Assembly: GCF_900107095.1 (NCBI RefSeq)
Contig: NZ_FNOR01000007.1
Location: forward strand, 1 to 64,000
Direction: 5' to 3'
Origin: Collimonas sp. OK242
GTDB lineage: Bacteria > Pseudomonadota > Gammaproteobacteria > Burkholderiales > Burkholderiaceae_D
DNA: 64,000 nt
In this document: positions 1 through 8,873 of the stretch, piece by piece
How the letters are laid out: each line of letters opens with the position of its first letter
How positions within the stretch are numbered: position 1 is the stretch's first letter
Notes under the pieces: model-generated
Database searches by the model: none
Told to the model about the DNA's origin: nothing
What the model saw: only the letters and a program-made list of their open reading frames with translations
Position numbers and translations under genes: made by a program

Positions 1-416
1 TGGCTCGGATCGCGATCGAAGATGATACGGGTGCCGTCGGCCTGCACGATCTGGATGTTGCTGCCGGTGGCATACAGGTCGGTTTCATAGCTGAGCTTCC
101 AGCCCCGGCCCAACGCGCCGTTGGGCACATTGGGCATGCTGTACTGGCTGTTGTAGTGACGGATGATCTCCAGCCCCAGCACACCGGGCAAGGCCGGCAA
201 ATCAACTTCTTGCTGGTACTTGTTGCCGTTGATGATGTTGATCGGGTTGCCGGCGCCCTGGTTGGTGCTGCTGTCGTTACCCAGGCTGGCGGCCTGCGTG
301 CCGCTGTTGCAGGTCTGCCCGCCCGGACTCGGACCGCAGGCTTGCACCGGAGCCGTGCCGGAAAACAGCGCGGCCAGCAAGGCCGGGATAGCAAATAGTT
401 TAGGCAGTAGACGCAT
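1..416 (-). CDS. RHS/YD-repeat protein, N-terminal part (partial, runs off the window)
   Basis: Translation from the ATG at 416 gives a secretion signal (about residues 1-26, hydrophobic run LLPKLFAIPALLAALF) followed by Cys27 in VQAC, so it may be a lipoprotein. About residues 50-75 (NPINIINGNKYQQEVDLPAL) and 80-115 (HYNSQ, LGRGWKLSYE) match the DUF6531-type start of RHS-repeat proteins. RHS proteins are large wall- or envelope-associated shells that often carry C-terminal toxins. The start lies 2 bp after the stop of the DUF192-TadE gene, so it reads as the next gene of the Tad operon. The repeat region and C-terminus are outside the window, so toxin or adhesin function cannot be judged. 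Confidence 0.8.
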   Translation of the reverse strand, partial: MRLLPKLFAIPALLAALFSGTAPVQACGPSPGGQTCNSGTQAASLGNDSSTNQGAGNPINIINGNKYQQEVDLPALPGVLGLEIIRHYNSQYSMPNVPNGALGRGWKLSYETDLYATGSNIQIVQADGTRIIFDRDPS

Positions 417-418
417 GA

Positions 419-1810
419 TTACGCTCCGTTACAGACTGGGCAGTTAGGACCCGTACAGGTTCCGCCCGGATCAACCGGTTTAGGCGGTACCGTGCAGCCG
501 ACGCTCCCGCAGGCAGGAGGGTCGGTGGTGACGACAGGCGGGTCTCCCGGATTGGTCGGAGTGCCGCCGTTGCCCATGCCTGGCGCCGATACAGGGTTAT
601 CAGGCTCGATGGCGTCGGATTGCATCTGCATGGTGACATCGGTCACCACTGGTATGCGGCCGTTGTTGACCAGCTGTGTGTAAACCGGATCCGTTTTGGT
701 ATCTAGCCATTTCAGGTATTTGGTGTAAATCAAGCCCATCAACGGCACCTTGGGTATATAGCCTTGCGTGATGCGCACCTTGATCACGTTGGCGTCCTGC
801 AGGCTTTGCCCGGAGCTGCTTCCTATCTTGCTGGAATCCTTAAACGCCAGATTGCGGTTGGGAATCACGCGCTTGCCGTTGCCTACCGTTTGAGTGAGGG
901 TGTCGTCCTTCCAGTCGTCGAAGCTTTCCTTGGTAGGATTGAGAAGCTCGATCCATGCGCCGCCTTGGGTCAGGGATTTGTTGCAGCTAGCCTGGTCATC
1001 AGCGGTAAACGTCGCTCCGGCCAAGGCTTCCGCGGCAGCCAGGTCGGCCGGATTTTTGGTGGACTCGCAGATGGCCAGCGCCTTGGACCTGGCCAGTTCC
1101 TGCGTGGTCAATCCGCCGCCATAGAGCGGGATCAAGGCATTCGCATAGGCTTTTCCCACAGAATTCAGACTGGCGTTGGCCATGCTGCCCGCACGGGCTG
1201 CCATGAAGCTGGCCTGATTCATTTGGTTCTTGGCAAAAAACAGCATGCCGTATTGCAGCACGGCCAATCCTAACAAGCTGATGATCGGCCCCACCACGGC
1301 AAACTCGATCATCGACGCTCCGCGCTGCAAGCGCATGGATGGTTTTTCAGCTGCCTTCCGATACGGTGCAACCGACGCTTGCAGGTCGGCTGTCTTGCTC
1401 AGTTTCCGGACCTCGAAATACGGATGGCGCAAGCGGTCGCCCTGGCCGATGGCAAGCTTGCCGGCCGCCCCGGCGGGCAGTTCCAAGGTATGGACCGCGC
1501 GTGCCAGACGTCGCCCTTGCGCATCTGTCCCCGTACTGCGGCTAGCGCGCCATGGCTTGAGATTGGGCACACATTTGGTGACTATGCCGTTTGCATCGAG
1601 GTAAACCACATCAATTGCGTAGCGCATGAACGCGGTATGAACGCTTGGACAGCGCGTGATCAGCATGCCAGGCATTTTTTCCATGCCCCCCTGCAGCGGA
1701 CGGCTCATCATCAAGCCGACGAAACGCTGCAGGAAATTATCGGCCAGCATGAGCTCGAGTTCATGCTGGCCGCTGCTGGTTTGTATGGTTGCGGTTTGGA
1801 AGTTTTTCAT
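419..1810 (-). CDS. DUF192 domain fused to a TadE-like minor pilin domain
   Basis: 463 residues if started at the ATG at 1810, which overlaps the tadC stop as ATGA; a longer start at 1867 would overlap tadC by 61 bp. Residues about 5-130 look like DUF192 (COG1430: FVGLMMSRPL, GMLITRCPSVHTAFMRYAIDV, YLDANGIV, VGDRL-like end). Residues 160-195 are TadE-like: RGASMIEF followed by a hydrophobic helix, i.e. a class III prepilin site G164^A165 with Glu at +5. The rest is extracytoplasmic, ending in a Pro/Gly/Cys-rich tail with CxxxxCT, CTGPNCPVC. The pilin-type site lies internally, so processing would shed the DUF192 part in the cytoplasm (inference). DUF192 function is not known. Confidence 0.8.
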   Translation of the reverse strand: MKNFQTATIQTSSGQHELELMLADNFLQRFVGLMMSRPLQGGMEKMPGMLITRCPSVHTAFMRYAIDVVYLDANGIVTKCVPNLKPWRASRSTGTDAQGRRLARAVHTLELPAGAAGKLAIGQGDRLRHPYFEVRKLSKTADLQASVAPYRKAAEKPSMRLQRGASMIEFAVVGPIISLLGLAVLQYGMLFFAKNQMNQASFMAARAGSMANASLNSVGKAYANALIPLYGGGLTTQELARSKALAICESTKNPADLAAAEALAGATFTADDQASCNKSLTQGGAWIELLNPTKESFDDWKDDTLTQTVGNGKRVIPNRNLAFKDSSKIGSSSGQSLQDANVIKVRITQGYIPKVPLMGLIYTKYLKWLDTKTDPVYTQLVNNGRIPVVTDVTMQMQSDAIEPDNPVSAPGMGNGGTPTNPGDPPVVTTDPPACGSVGCTVPPKPVDPGGTCTGPNCPVCNGA

Positions 1811-2739
1811 AGACCTGAATGTATGAACTTCATCACGATCGGAAAGAACAGCACAATGAAAGTGCATGGAAAAATAAATACGATGAGCGGAAACAACATC
1901 TTTACCGGCGCTTCCATGGCCAATTTTTCCGCCCGCAAAAAACGTTCGGTGCGCCGCTGATCCGCCTGCGCACGCAGTACCGGCCCCAGGTTCATGCCCA
2001 TGCTCTCCGCTTGAATCACGGCAGTCGTAAAATTGGTGACGCTGGTTTCGTTCAGGCGATCGGCCATGTCGCGTAACGACATGGCGCGGCCTTTACCTGC
2101 GCGGATATCGCGCAGGACGCGCTGGAACTCTTCTCGCAAGACGCCTTTCGGCCCCTTTGCCACTGCCTGGTTCATCGCACCTTGCATGTTCAGGCCGGCC
2201 TCGACGCACAGCGTAATGATGTCCAGATAAAACGGCAGCGTCTTGAGCAGCTCGCGACGCCTGGCGCCCAGCAGGTCGCTCAGCCAGATCGCCGGGTAAG
2301 CCCAGCCGCATAAAGCGCCGCAGGCAGCTACCTGCAAATAGAGGCTGCTGCGAAAGCCTGTGCCATCCGCCGACACATGATCGAAAGAGCCTAGCCCCCA
2401 CCAAAATGCGATCGCCGTCAGCGCCGCTGCAAATATGCGGCTCGCCATGAATTGCGTCGGGCTGATAGTGAAATCCAGCCCGGCCTTGCGCAGACGCGTC
2501 AGCAATGCCGCATGCGTCTTGCCGGAGATAAGCGGGTTGATGTAATAACTGATTGCCTGAATCGGCCACCAGACCAGACGAAAGCCCAGCGGCGGCGGAT
2601 CCTTGTATTCACGATCCTCTTCCGGGACTGCAGCTAGCGCGCGACTGATCAGCCACGCCACCAGCGCTACCGAGAGGCCGATCGCCAATGCAAACAGCAT
2701 GCTGATCAAGCCAAAATTCTTACTCACTGCTTCATTCAT
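1807..2739 (-). CDS. tadC: Tad pilus inner-membrane platform protein TadC
   Basis: 310 residues. It contains a T2SSF domain in the second half (LPFYLDIITLCVEAGLNMQGAM, then FTTAVIQAESMGMNLGPVL) and C-terminal membrane helices ending in PLIVFIFPCTFIVLFFP, typical of TadC/GspF-type proteins. It pairs with TadB to form the membrane platform for Flp pilus assembly. I chose the ATG at 2739 because a GAGGG ribosome site sits 8 bp upstream; an in-frame start at 2775 would overlap tadB. Gap to tadB is 19 bp and the stop overlaps the next gene by ATGA. Confidence 0.9.
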   Translation of the reverse strand: MNEAVSKNFGLISMLFALAIGLSVALVAWLISRALAAVPEEDREYKDPPPLGFRLVWWPIQAISYYINPLISGKTHAALLTRLRKAGLDFTISPTQFMASRIFAAALTAIAFWWGLGSFDHVSADGTGFRSSLYLQVAACGALCGWAYPAIWLSDLLGARRRELLKTLPFYLDIITLCVEAGLNMQGAMNQAVAKGPKGVLREEFQRVLRDIRAGKGRAMSLRDMADRLNETSVTNFTTAVIQAESMGMNLGPVLRAQADQRRTERFLRAEKLAMEAPVKMLFPLIVFIFPCTFIVLFFPIVMKFIHSGL

Positions 2740-2758
2740 GTCGATACCCTCTTGCCGA

Positions 2759-3619
2759 TCAGACGTCGATCGCAATAATCTTGCGAATCACAAACACGCC
2801 CATGAACTCAAAAAAGGCAATCACGCCCAGCGTGGCCCATCCGGTGCGACTGTGCCACAGCAGGCTCATGGCTTCCGGTTCCATCTTGTTAAGAATCGCC
2901 ATCAGCACCATCGGCAACAATCCGACCACCCAGGCTTGCAGTTTTCCCTGTGCGGTAAGGGCGCCGATCTTGCCTTCCATTTGCAAACGGCTGCGAATGG
3001 TGTTTGCCGTACGTTCCAAGGTCTCGGCCAGGCCGCCGCCGGTTTCATTGGCGATACGCATTGCCGACACGACCAGCGTCGTGGTTTGGGTTGGCATGCG
3101 GCGCGCCAGGTTGCTCAGGCTCTGTTCCAAAGTGACGCCCAGCCGCTGCTCGCGAATCATGAGTGAAAACTCTTGCCCCAGCGGCGCTTGGGCTTCGGTG
3201 ACCAGCTGTTGGATCGCAGAAGTCAGGCCGACACCGGCACGCATGCCGCCGGACAGCATCATCAAGGCGTCAGGCAGTTGTTCTTCGAATTTGCGCAGGC
3301 GACGCTTGCGCATCCATGCATACAAGGTGCGCGGCAACAATGCCAGTGCGAAGAACACGGGGAGCGCGATGACGGCGGTGCCTGTGATGATCCATACCAG
3401 CAAGCCGCCAAGCGCCATGACGGCGAGATTGGCCACGAACAGTTTGGTCGGATCGATGAACAGGAAAAATTCCTGCGCCTGGAACTTGGTGCGTTCGGTG
3501 AAATTGGCGCGGTAGCGATTCATCGTCACCGTTCCCATGTCGATGATGAACCAGCCCAGCAGTCCCGCCGACAGGGCCACTACGACGGTAATGATGGTGA
3601 GCATGTTGCTGTTATTCAT
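2759..3619 (-). CDS. tadB: Tad pilus inner-membrane platform protein TadB
   Basis: 286 residues. There is an N-terminal membrane helix (about 6-28), a second hydrophobic stretch near 60-95, then a T2SSF domain (LPDALMMLSGGMRAGVGLTSAI, VVSAMRIANETGGGLAETLERTANTIR) and C-terminal helices. This is the normal TadB size and domain order. With TadC it anchors the CpaF ATPase and the growing pilus at the inner membrane. It lies 12 bp after the cpaF stop in the same operon. Confidence 0.9.
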   Translation of the reverse strand: MNNSNMLTIITVVVALSAGLLGWFIIDMGTVTMNRYRANFTERTKFQAQEFFLFIDPTKLFVANLAVMALGGLLVWIITGTAVIALPVFFALALLPRTLYAWMRKRRLRKFEEQLPDALMMLSGGMRAGVGLTSAIQQLVTEAQAPLGQEFSLMIREQRLGVTLEQSLSNLARRMPTQTTTLVVSAMRIANETGGGLAETLERTANTIRSRLQMEGKIGALTAQGKLQAWVVGLLPMVLMAILNKMEPEAMSLLWHSRTGWATLGVIAFFEFMGVFVIRKIIAIDV

Positions 3620-3631
3620 GGCTACGCCCCG

Positions 3632-5485
3632 TCAATTGGCTGTATGCATGGAATTGTGCTCGACATGAGCACCCTGCATTTCATCGAACGGTTTGAAGAT
3701 GGCCATGTCAAGATCGCTGCCGGTAGCACGCAATTCCTCATAGAAGGTCGGCACCATGTCGCAGCCGCTGAAGTAGCCGGTTACCTTGTTGTGTGGCCCG
3801 CTATAACCTTTATTGACGAATTTGAACAGCTCCTGAATCTGGATTTTTCCGCTTTCCATGCCAGTCAGTTCGGTAATGCTGGTGACCATCCGCGTGCCGC
3901 AGCCAAAACGGGTCTGCTGCACGACGATGTCGACCGCCGATGAAATCTGTTCGCGAATCGCCACCAGCGGCAAATCCATGCCGGCCATCAGGACCATGGT
4001 TTCCAGGCGCGCCAGGCCGTCGCGCGGCGTGTTGGCATGAAGCGTCGTCAACGATCCTTCATGGCCGGTGTTCATCGCCTGCAACATATCCATCGCTTCC
4101 GCGCCGCGGCACTCGCCGACCACGATCCGGTCCGGACGCATCCGCAAGGTGTTCTTGACCAGTTCGCGGATCAGCACTGCGCCCTTGCCTTCGACGTTGG
4201 CAGGACGCGATTCGAGGCTGATCAAGTGTTCATGGTGCAATTTGAGCTCGGCCGCGTCCTCCACCGTGATGACGCGTTCGCCGGCGGGAATAAAGTTGGA
4301 CAGGATATTGAGCAGCGTGGTTTTCCCGGAACCGGTGCCGCCGGAGACGATGATATTCTTGCGCGACAGAACGCAGATTTCCAGAAAGCTGGCCATCGCC
4401 GGACTAAGAGCGCCAAATTGCACCAGGTCTTGTGCGCCCAGTTTGCGTTTGGAGAATTTACGAATCGTCAGGCAGGCGCCTTTGAGCGCCAGCGGAGGAA
4501 TAATCGCATTGACCCGCGAGCCGTCTTTCAAGCGTGCATCGACCATCGGCGACGATTCATCGATGCGCCGTCCCAAGGGTGCGACGATACGTTCAATCAC
4601 CCCCATCACTGCACGGTCTCCGGTGAAGGTAAGCGGATGCTTTTGCAGGCGGCCCGCGCGTTCGACATAGATTTCATCGAATCGGTTGACCATAATTTCG
4701 GTGACGCTATCGTCGGCCAGCAATTCTTCCAGCGGCCCCAGGCCGATTGCTTCATCGAGCACTTGCTTGCACAACAGCTCGCGATCCAGCTCGGCAGGAA
4801 TGTCCGAATCCACTTCGCGCAGGATCTGGCGTATCAGCGCACTGGTTTCTTTGCGCAGATGCTCATCCGTCATGCTGTGCACGTCGTGGCGCCGCAAATC
4901 CATCGTTTCCAGCAACTTGGTATGGATGCGCTTGCGCCATTCGAATTCAAGTTCCTTGCGTTTCGGATCCGGCGCAATCACCAACGCGAAACCGGCGCTC
5001 GCCGATGCTTGCGGCGGATTTTGGTCGGTGCCGCCAAAGACTTCCGCCTCGGCTTGTTCTTGCAGGATCTGACGCTGGACGCGCTCGGCAGTCAGCCGCG
5101 ACGCCTTCAATTCATCGGTCGCCATCTGGTTACGGATAGCCGCCGTGTCGGAACGCGATTTCGGGTGGGCCGCCTGCACCATGCCGGAATTTACCCCAAG
5201 CTCCGTTACGCGCAGCTTGAAAGGACCGATGGCTATGACTTCACTCTCCTTCAATGGCCCGTACTGGCCGTCGATACGCGCACCGTTGACGCTGACGCCG
5301 CCGAACGATCCCATGTCTTCCAGCAGGACACCCGAAGGGGTCTTGAACAGTCGTGCGTGTTCTTTTGAGACACGCCAGCTATCCAGGCGAACCTCATTCT
5401 GCGAGCCTTTGCCGATCACGCATTCATCAGGCGCCTGCACCAATTTCTTATTGCCGTCGGAGTCGAGTATTTCTATCTGGAGCAT
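3632..5485 (-). CDS. cpaF: FHA domain fused to Tad pilus ATPase CpaF/TadA
   Basis: 617 residues. Residues about 1-95 form an FHA domain (CVIGKGSQNEVRLDSWRVSKEHARL, then GGVSVNGARI), which binds phosphothreonine peptides. Residues about 190-590 are a type II/IV secretion ATPase: Walker A GGTGSGKTTLLN, Asp box with EDAAELKL, Walker B RIVVGECRGAEAMDML, His box TGHEGSLTTLHAN. It powers pilus assembly from the cytoplasm together with TadB/TadC. The usual CpaF has no FHA domain; the fusion suggests control by Ser/Thr phosphorylation or recruitment of a phosphoprotein (inference). 21 bp separate it from cpaC. Confidence 0.93.
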   Translation of the reverse strand: MLQIEILDSDGNKKLVQAPDECVIGKGSQNEVRLDSWRVSKEHARLFKTPSGVLLEDMGSFGGVSVNGARIDGQYGPLKESEVIAIGPFKLRVTELGVNSGMVQAAHPKSRSDTAAIRNQMATDELKASRLTAERVQRQILQEQAEAEVFGGTDQNPPQASASAGFALVIAPDPKRKELEFEWRKRIHTKLLETMDLRRHDVHSMTDEHLRKETSALIRQILREVDSDIPAELDRELLCKQVLDEAIGLGPLEELLADDSVTEIMVNRFDEIYVERAGRLQKHPLTFTGDRAVMGVIERIVAPLGRRIDESSPMVDARLKDGSRVNAIIPPLALKGACLTIRKFSKRKLGAQDLVQFGALSPAMASFLEICVLSRKNIIVSGGTGSGKTTLLNILSNFIPAGERVITVEDAAELKLHHEHLISLESRPANVEGKGAVLIRELVKNTLRMRPDRIVVGECRGAEAMDMLQAMNTGHEGSLTTLHANTPRDGLARLETMVLMAGMDLPLVAIREQISSAVDIVVQQTRFGCGTRMVTSITELTGMESGKIQIQELFKFVNKGYSGPHNKVTGYFSGCDMVPTFYEELRATGSDLDMAIFKPFDEMQGAHVEHNSMHTAN

Positions 5486-5506
5486 GGTTTCACCTTACTG
5501 TTATCT

Positions 5507-7783
5507 CTACTGCGCCGCGATCGGCAACAGCCATTGCGTGGCGACCCAGCCGCGCTTGCCGTCGATCTGCACCGGCGACCAGTAGCCATTGGGAGCCTGC
5601 GGCAATCCTTCGACGATACTGCCGCTTGCCAATTGTTGAATCACCGGCGCATTGACATCGGCGCTGGCCCTCAGCGCCAGCTGGTTCAAGGTGACGCGGT
5701 AACGCCTGGCTTCAGTCGCATCATTGTTCCTGGCGTTGGCCGTGAGCGTGGTGGCGTTGGCTGGTTTCAGATTGGGATTGCCGGAACCGATGATGCTGCC
5801 TTGCTGGTCAGGCCGGGCAATCGTGCTGGCGGAATAAGGGTGAATGGTCGGCTGCAGCTTCGACGGTTCCACCGATGCACTGGCGACCCAGCCGCTAACG
5901 GCGCCGATGACGACATTGCGCCACTGAGGGAAATCGGCCGGTTGCGGATCGAGGCTGCCCATCTGCACGATGGAGCCGCGCCCCAGCTGCAGCAATGCCT
6001 TGCTTTGCTGGTTCGGCTCGGCATGCACGATCAGGCCGTCTGTCTTGACTTGGAGCGAGCTGCCGCCGGCTTGCAACGGGTTTTGCCCCGCTGGCACCAA
6101 TGCCGCGCTGGCAGCAGCTCTGATGCTGGCTGCTTGAACCGGGACGATGGGCGCCGGTTCTGCCGGCGTCATCGCCGGCGCGCCGGATTCATCGCTGCCG
6201 GCTTCTGCGGCCGGACGATGCACCGGGGCGGACGAAGATTGGTTGGTGCGCGCCGGGTCGACTCCCGGCTGCAGCGGATCCGTCAGATACGGTTTCTTGC
6301 CGAAATTGTCTTCCAGGCGCTGGCTCGCACGCTGGACCCGGTCGACCAGTCCGGCCGAGCGGCTGTCGAGCACGGTAGGGGTAACGAAGACCACCAGTTC
6401 GGTCTCATCGTTCTGGAAACGCTTGGAACGGAACAGGGCTCCAAGAATAGGGATATCGCCGAGGAAAGGAACCTTGTCGATATTGTCGCTGGTCTTGCGT
6501 GAAAGCAGACCCGACAGCACCAGCGTCTCGCCGTTTCTGACATTGAATTCGGTATTGGTTTTACGTGTGCTGATGGCAGGGCCGGCAGTCGTCACGACGG
6601 AACCGTCGATGGCGCTGACTTCGCTTTCAATCTTGGCGCGAATCACGCCGTTACGGTCCACGCGCGGCTCGATGTCGAGCTTGATGCCGTACGGCTTGAA
6701 CATGACGGTCAGGCCGTTGATGGAGGAGACCGAATACGGATACTCGCCGCCGACCAGGAAGCTGGCTTTGGAGCCGTTACGCGCCGACAATTGCGGCTCC
6801 GACAGAACCGTGGCCTTGCCGTTTTGCGCCAACAGATTCAATTGGGCATTGAGACCCAGATTGACCGCACTCAGCACATTAAGCGCAGACGGCAACACCA
6901 CGCCGGTACCGGAATTGCCGCCTGGAGCCGTAATCGGCACCGGGTTATCCTGGCCTGTTTGTACGTTGATCTGATAGGGGCCGTCCTTCCCGCGCCGCGC
7001 CGGGCTCCAGATTCCGCCGATGATCGCGCCGCCGGTGGAGGTCCATTTCAAGCCGAGCTCACGCAGCTCGCTTTTCGGAAACTCGACTACTTTCACATCC
7101 ATCAGTACCATTTGCTCCCAACCCAATTGGTTGGTGAAGTTGACGATCTGCGGATAGCGCTTGGCCAGGTCGTCGATTTTCTTGATGTCGACATCGGTCA
7201 GGTCGTCGCCTTCGACAATCACCTTGTCACCGATAATCGAAGCCTTGGTGTTGGGGATGGTTGTCAAGAAGGCCGCGATCTCGCGCGCAAAGCGGCTGGT
7301 GTCGCCCGGCACGATATTGATCTTGACACGCTGGTAGCGGCCATCTTCATTCCAGATGAACAGCGACGAGGTGCCGGCCGCATTGGCAAACAGGATCACC
7401 TCCCGGTTGTCGAGCGCTGCCGCGCTCATGATCTGGCCGTTGCCGACGGCGATGCGGGCGACGCCCGGCGCCGGAAATACGCGCGACTCGCCGACAAACA
7501 TTTCGATCTCAGGGATCTGCGCCTGGTCGTCCTGCTTCTTGATCGGATTATAGGGTTGGTTCAGAGCGACGGCTGAGCGTTTGAGATTGGAGCGATAGGT
7601 ATCTGCGTAGCCGTTTTTGGCCGGCAGGTTCACGCCTTTATCGCCGCCGCTTTCAGCGTTGGCAATGTTTGACGGGGCGCTCTGCGCGTTGGCTGTCATA
7701 TCGCCCCCGGCAAAAGCAAACGCTAGAAAAAGCATCAGCGGCTTGACGGGGAAAAAGCGGAATTGGCTGTTGTTATTTATCAT
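5507..7783 (-). CDS. cpaC: Tad pilus outer-membrane secretin CpaC/RcpA with two C-terminal SH3b domains
   Basis: 758 residues, longer than a usual CpaC. A signal peptide covers about 1-33. Residues about 95-245 hold the N-terminal secretin domains (pilotin-like VGESRVFPAPGVARIAVGN and a BON/STN-like part). Residues about 290-480 are the secretin core (VLSEPQLSARNGSKASFLVGGE, NGETLVLSGLL, VPFLGDIPILGALFRS, ETELVVFVTPTVL). After a Pro/Ala linker come two SH3b-like repeats (about 575-650 and 690-755: LIVHAEPNQQSKALLQLGRG, then LALRASADVNAPVIQQLASG). The secretin forms the outer-membrane pore for the pilus. The SH3b tails probably bind peptidoglycan, an unusual addition. Confidence 0.9.
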   Translation of the reverse strand: MINNNSQFRFFPVKPLMLFLAFAFAGGDMTANAQSAPSNIANAESGGDKGVNLPAKNGYADTYRSNLKRSAVALNQPYNPIKKQDDQAQIPEIEMFVGESRVFPAPGVARIAVGNGQIMSAAALDNREVILFANAAGTSSLFIWNEDGRYQRVKINIVPGDTSRFAREIAAFLTTIPNTKASIIGDKVIVEGDDLTDVDIKKIDDLAKRYPQIVNFTNQLGWEQMVLMDVKVVEFPKSELRELGLKWTSTGGAIIGGIWSPARRGKDGPYQINVQTGQDNPVPITAPGGNSGTGVVLPSALNVLSAVNLGLNAQLNLLAQNGKATVLSEPQLSARNGSKASFLVGGEYPYSVSSINGLTVMFKPYGIKLDIEPRVDRNGVIRAKIESEVSAIDGSVVTTAGPAISTRKTNTEFNVRNGETLVLSGLLSRKTSDNIDKVPFLGDIPILGALFRSKRFQNDETELVVFVTPTVLDSRSAGLVDRVQRASQRLEDNFGKKPYLTDPLQPGVDPARTNQSSSAPVHRPAAEAGSDESGAPAMTPAEPAPIVPVQAASIRAAASAALVPAGQNPLQAGGSSLQVKTDGLIVHAEPNQQSKALLQLGRGSIVQMGSLDPQPADFPQWRNVVIGAVSGWVASASVEPSKLQPTIHPYSASTIARPDQQGSIIGSGNPNLKPANATTLTANARNNDATEARRYRVTLNQLALRASADVNAPVIQQLASGSIVEGLPQAPNGYWSPVQIDGKRGWVATQWLLPIAAQ

Positions 7784-7846
7784 TGGAGATTAACTCGTTA
7801 CTCAGTTCAAATTGCATTCAATCGGCTGTTATGCTGCGTGCTTGGC

Positions 7847-8854
7847 TTAACGCTGGCCATTGCCGGCGTTGTTGATCGCCGCCACCGGAGATTGCGCGGG
7901 ATTTGGAATAGCTGCTTGACCTGCCATGGCCTGCTGGCCAGGCCGGGTTGCGGCTGCAGCGGCGGGACGTGACATGCCGTCTGGCTGCCCGGCAGGATTA
8001 GCCGCCGGAGTCTGATATTTGCTGAGCAACAGGGCTTCTTCCGGGATTTTGCTGTTGCCGCCACCGTAAATTACCGGCACCTGATTGTCCGACGGTTCGC
8101 GCGTGTTGCCGCCAGTGAGTCCGAGCAGCGAAGCGACATCGGCATTGCTGTTGCCGATCGGCTGCTTGTCTTGCGGATTGCGCAGCAGCGCGGTGAGTTT
8201 CCCCGCTTCACGCGCGACGATGATGTTTTGCGCCTGCTCGGGCGAGGTCTCGAGAGTGACGGTTGAATATTCACGCCGCTCGCCGCTCTTCGGATCGTCG
8301 ACCGAGCGTTGGCCGGTAGCCATCACCGGAATGCTTTGCAACAGCGGGAAAGTAATCTTCTTCCCCTTCTTGTCGATCGTCGCCATCAAGTCCACCATGT
8401 CGCCTGGCTCAAGCATGCCCGAGATCGAATTGATTTCATCCACCGCTACTGTCAATGCCCGGTGGCCGGGCGCAACCCGCGCCGAAAAAGTAGGAACTCT
8501 TTTGGTCTCCATCAGACCCCATATGATCATCTCGCCGGCATTGACGGGATAAGCCAGAACCTGGCCTTCGACGCGATCAAACGCATCCGGTAAAATGGCT
8601 TGCGAGTGCGAATACTGCAGCGGCACCGAGCGCACCGCGACATTTTCAGAAGACAGTCTTTCACCCTTCTTCAACTCACGTTTGGCCACCACGACGTCGA
8701 CGGTCTCGCCTTTGCTGCGCGCTTCGATCGCCTCCATCTGGTGAGACAGGAAACTGCGGGCGGCAAGGGCCGCCAACAGACCGATGCTGAGAGCCACGCC
8801 GAGAATGATCCAGGTTTTGCCAGGTTTGAATTTTTTAGGTAGGGAAAGCTTCAT
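7847..8854 (-). CDS. cpaB: Tad pilus assembly protein CpaB/RcpC
   Basis: 335 residues. A membrane anchor covers about 15-33, followed by an SAF domain (VVVAKRELKKGERLSSENVAVRSVP) and the RcpC/CpaB domain (FSARVAPGHRALTVAVDEINSISGMLEPGDMVDLM, TVTLETSPEQAQNIIVAREAGKLTALLRN). This is the standard order for CpaB, a periplasmic component working with the secretin. The C-terminal 60 residues are Ala/Pro/Gly/Gln-rich and low in complexity. It precedes cpaC with a 63-bp gap and follows the small pilin-like gene by 19 bp. Confidence 0.9.
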   Translation of the reverse strand: MKLSLPKKFKPGKTWIILGVALSIGLLAALAARSFLSHQMEAIEARSKGETVDVVVAKRELKKGERLSSENVAVRSVPLQYSHSQAILPDAFDRVEGQVLAYPVNAGEMIIWGLMETKRVPTFSARVAPGHRALTVAVDEINSISGMLEPGDMVDLMATIDKKGKKITFPLLQSIPVMATGQRSVDDPKSGERREYSTVTLETSPEQAQNIIVAREAGKLTALLRNPQDKQPIGNSNADVASLLGLTGGNTREPSDNQVPVIYGGGNSKIPEEALLLSKYQTPAANPAGQPDGMSRPAAAAATRPGQQAMAGQAAIPNPAQSPVAAINNAGNGQR

Positions 8855-8873
8855 AAAGTCGGGTCAGGTCAAA

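Noticed and set aside
3940-5368. Several plus-strand open frames opposite cpaF
   Set aside because: Antisense shadows of the FHA-CpaF gene with no domain evidence.
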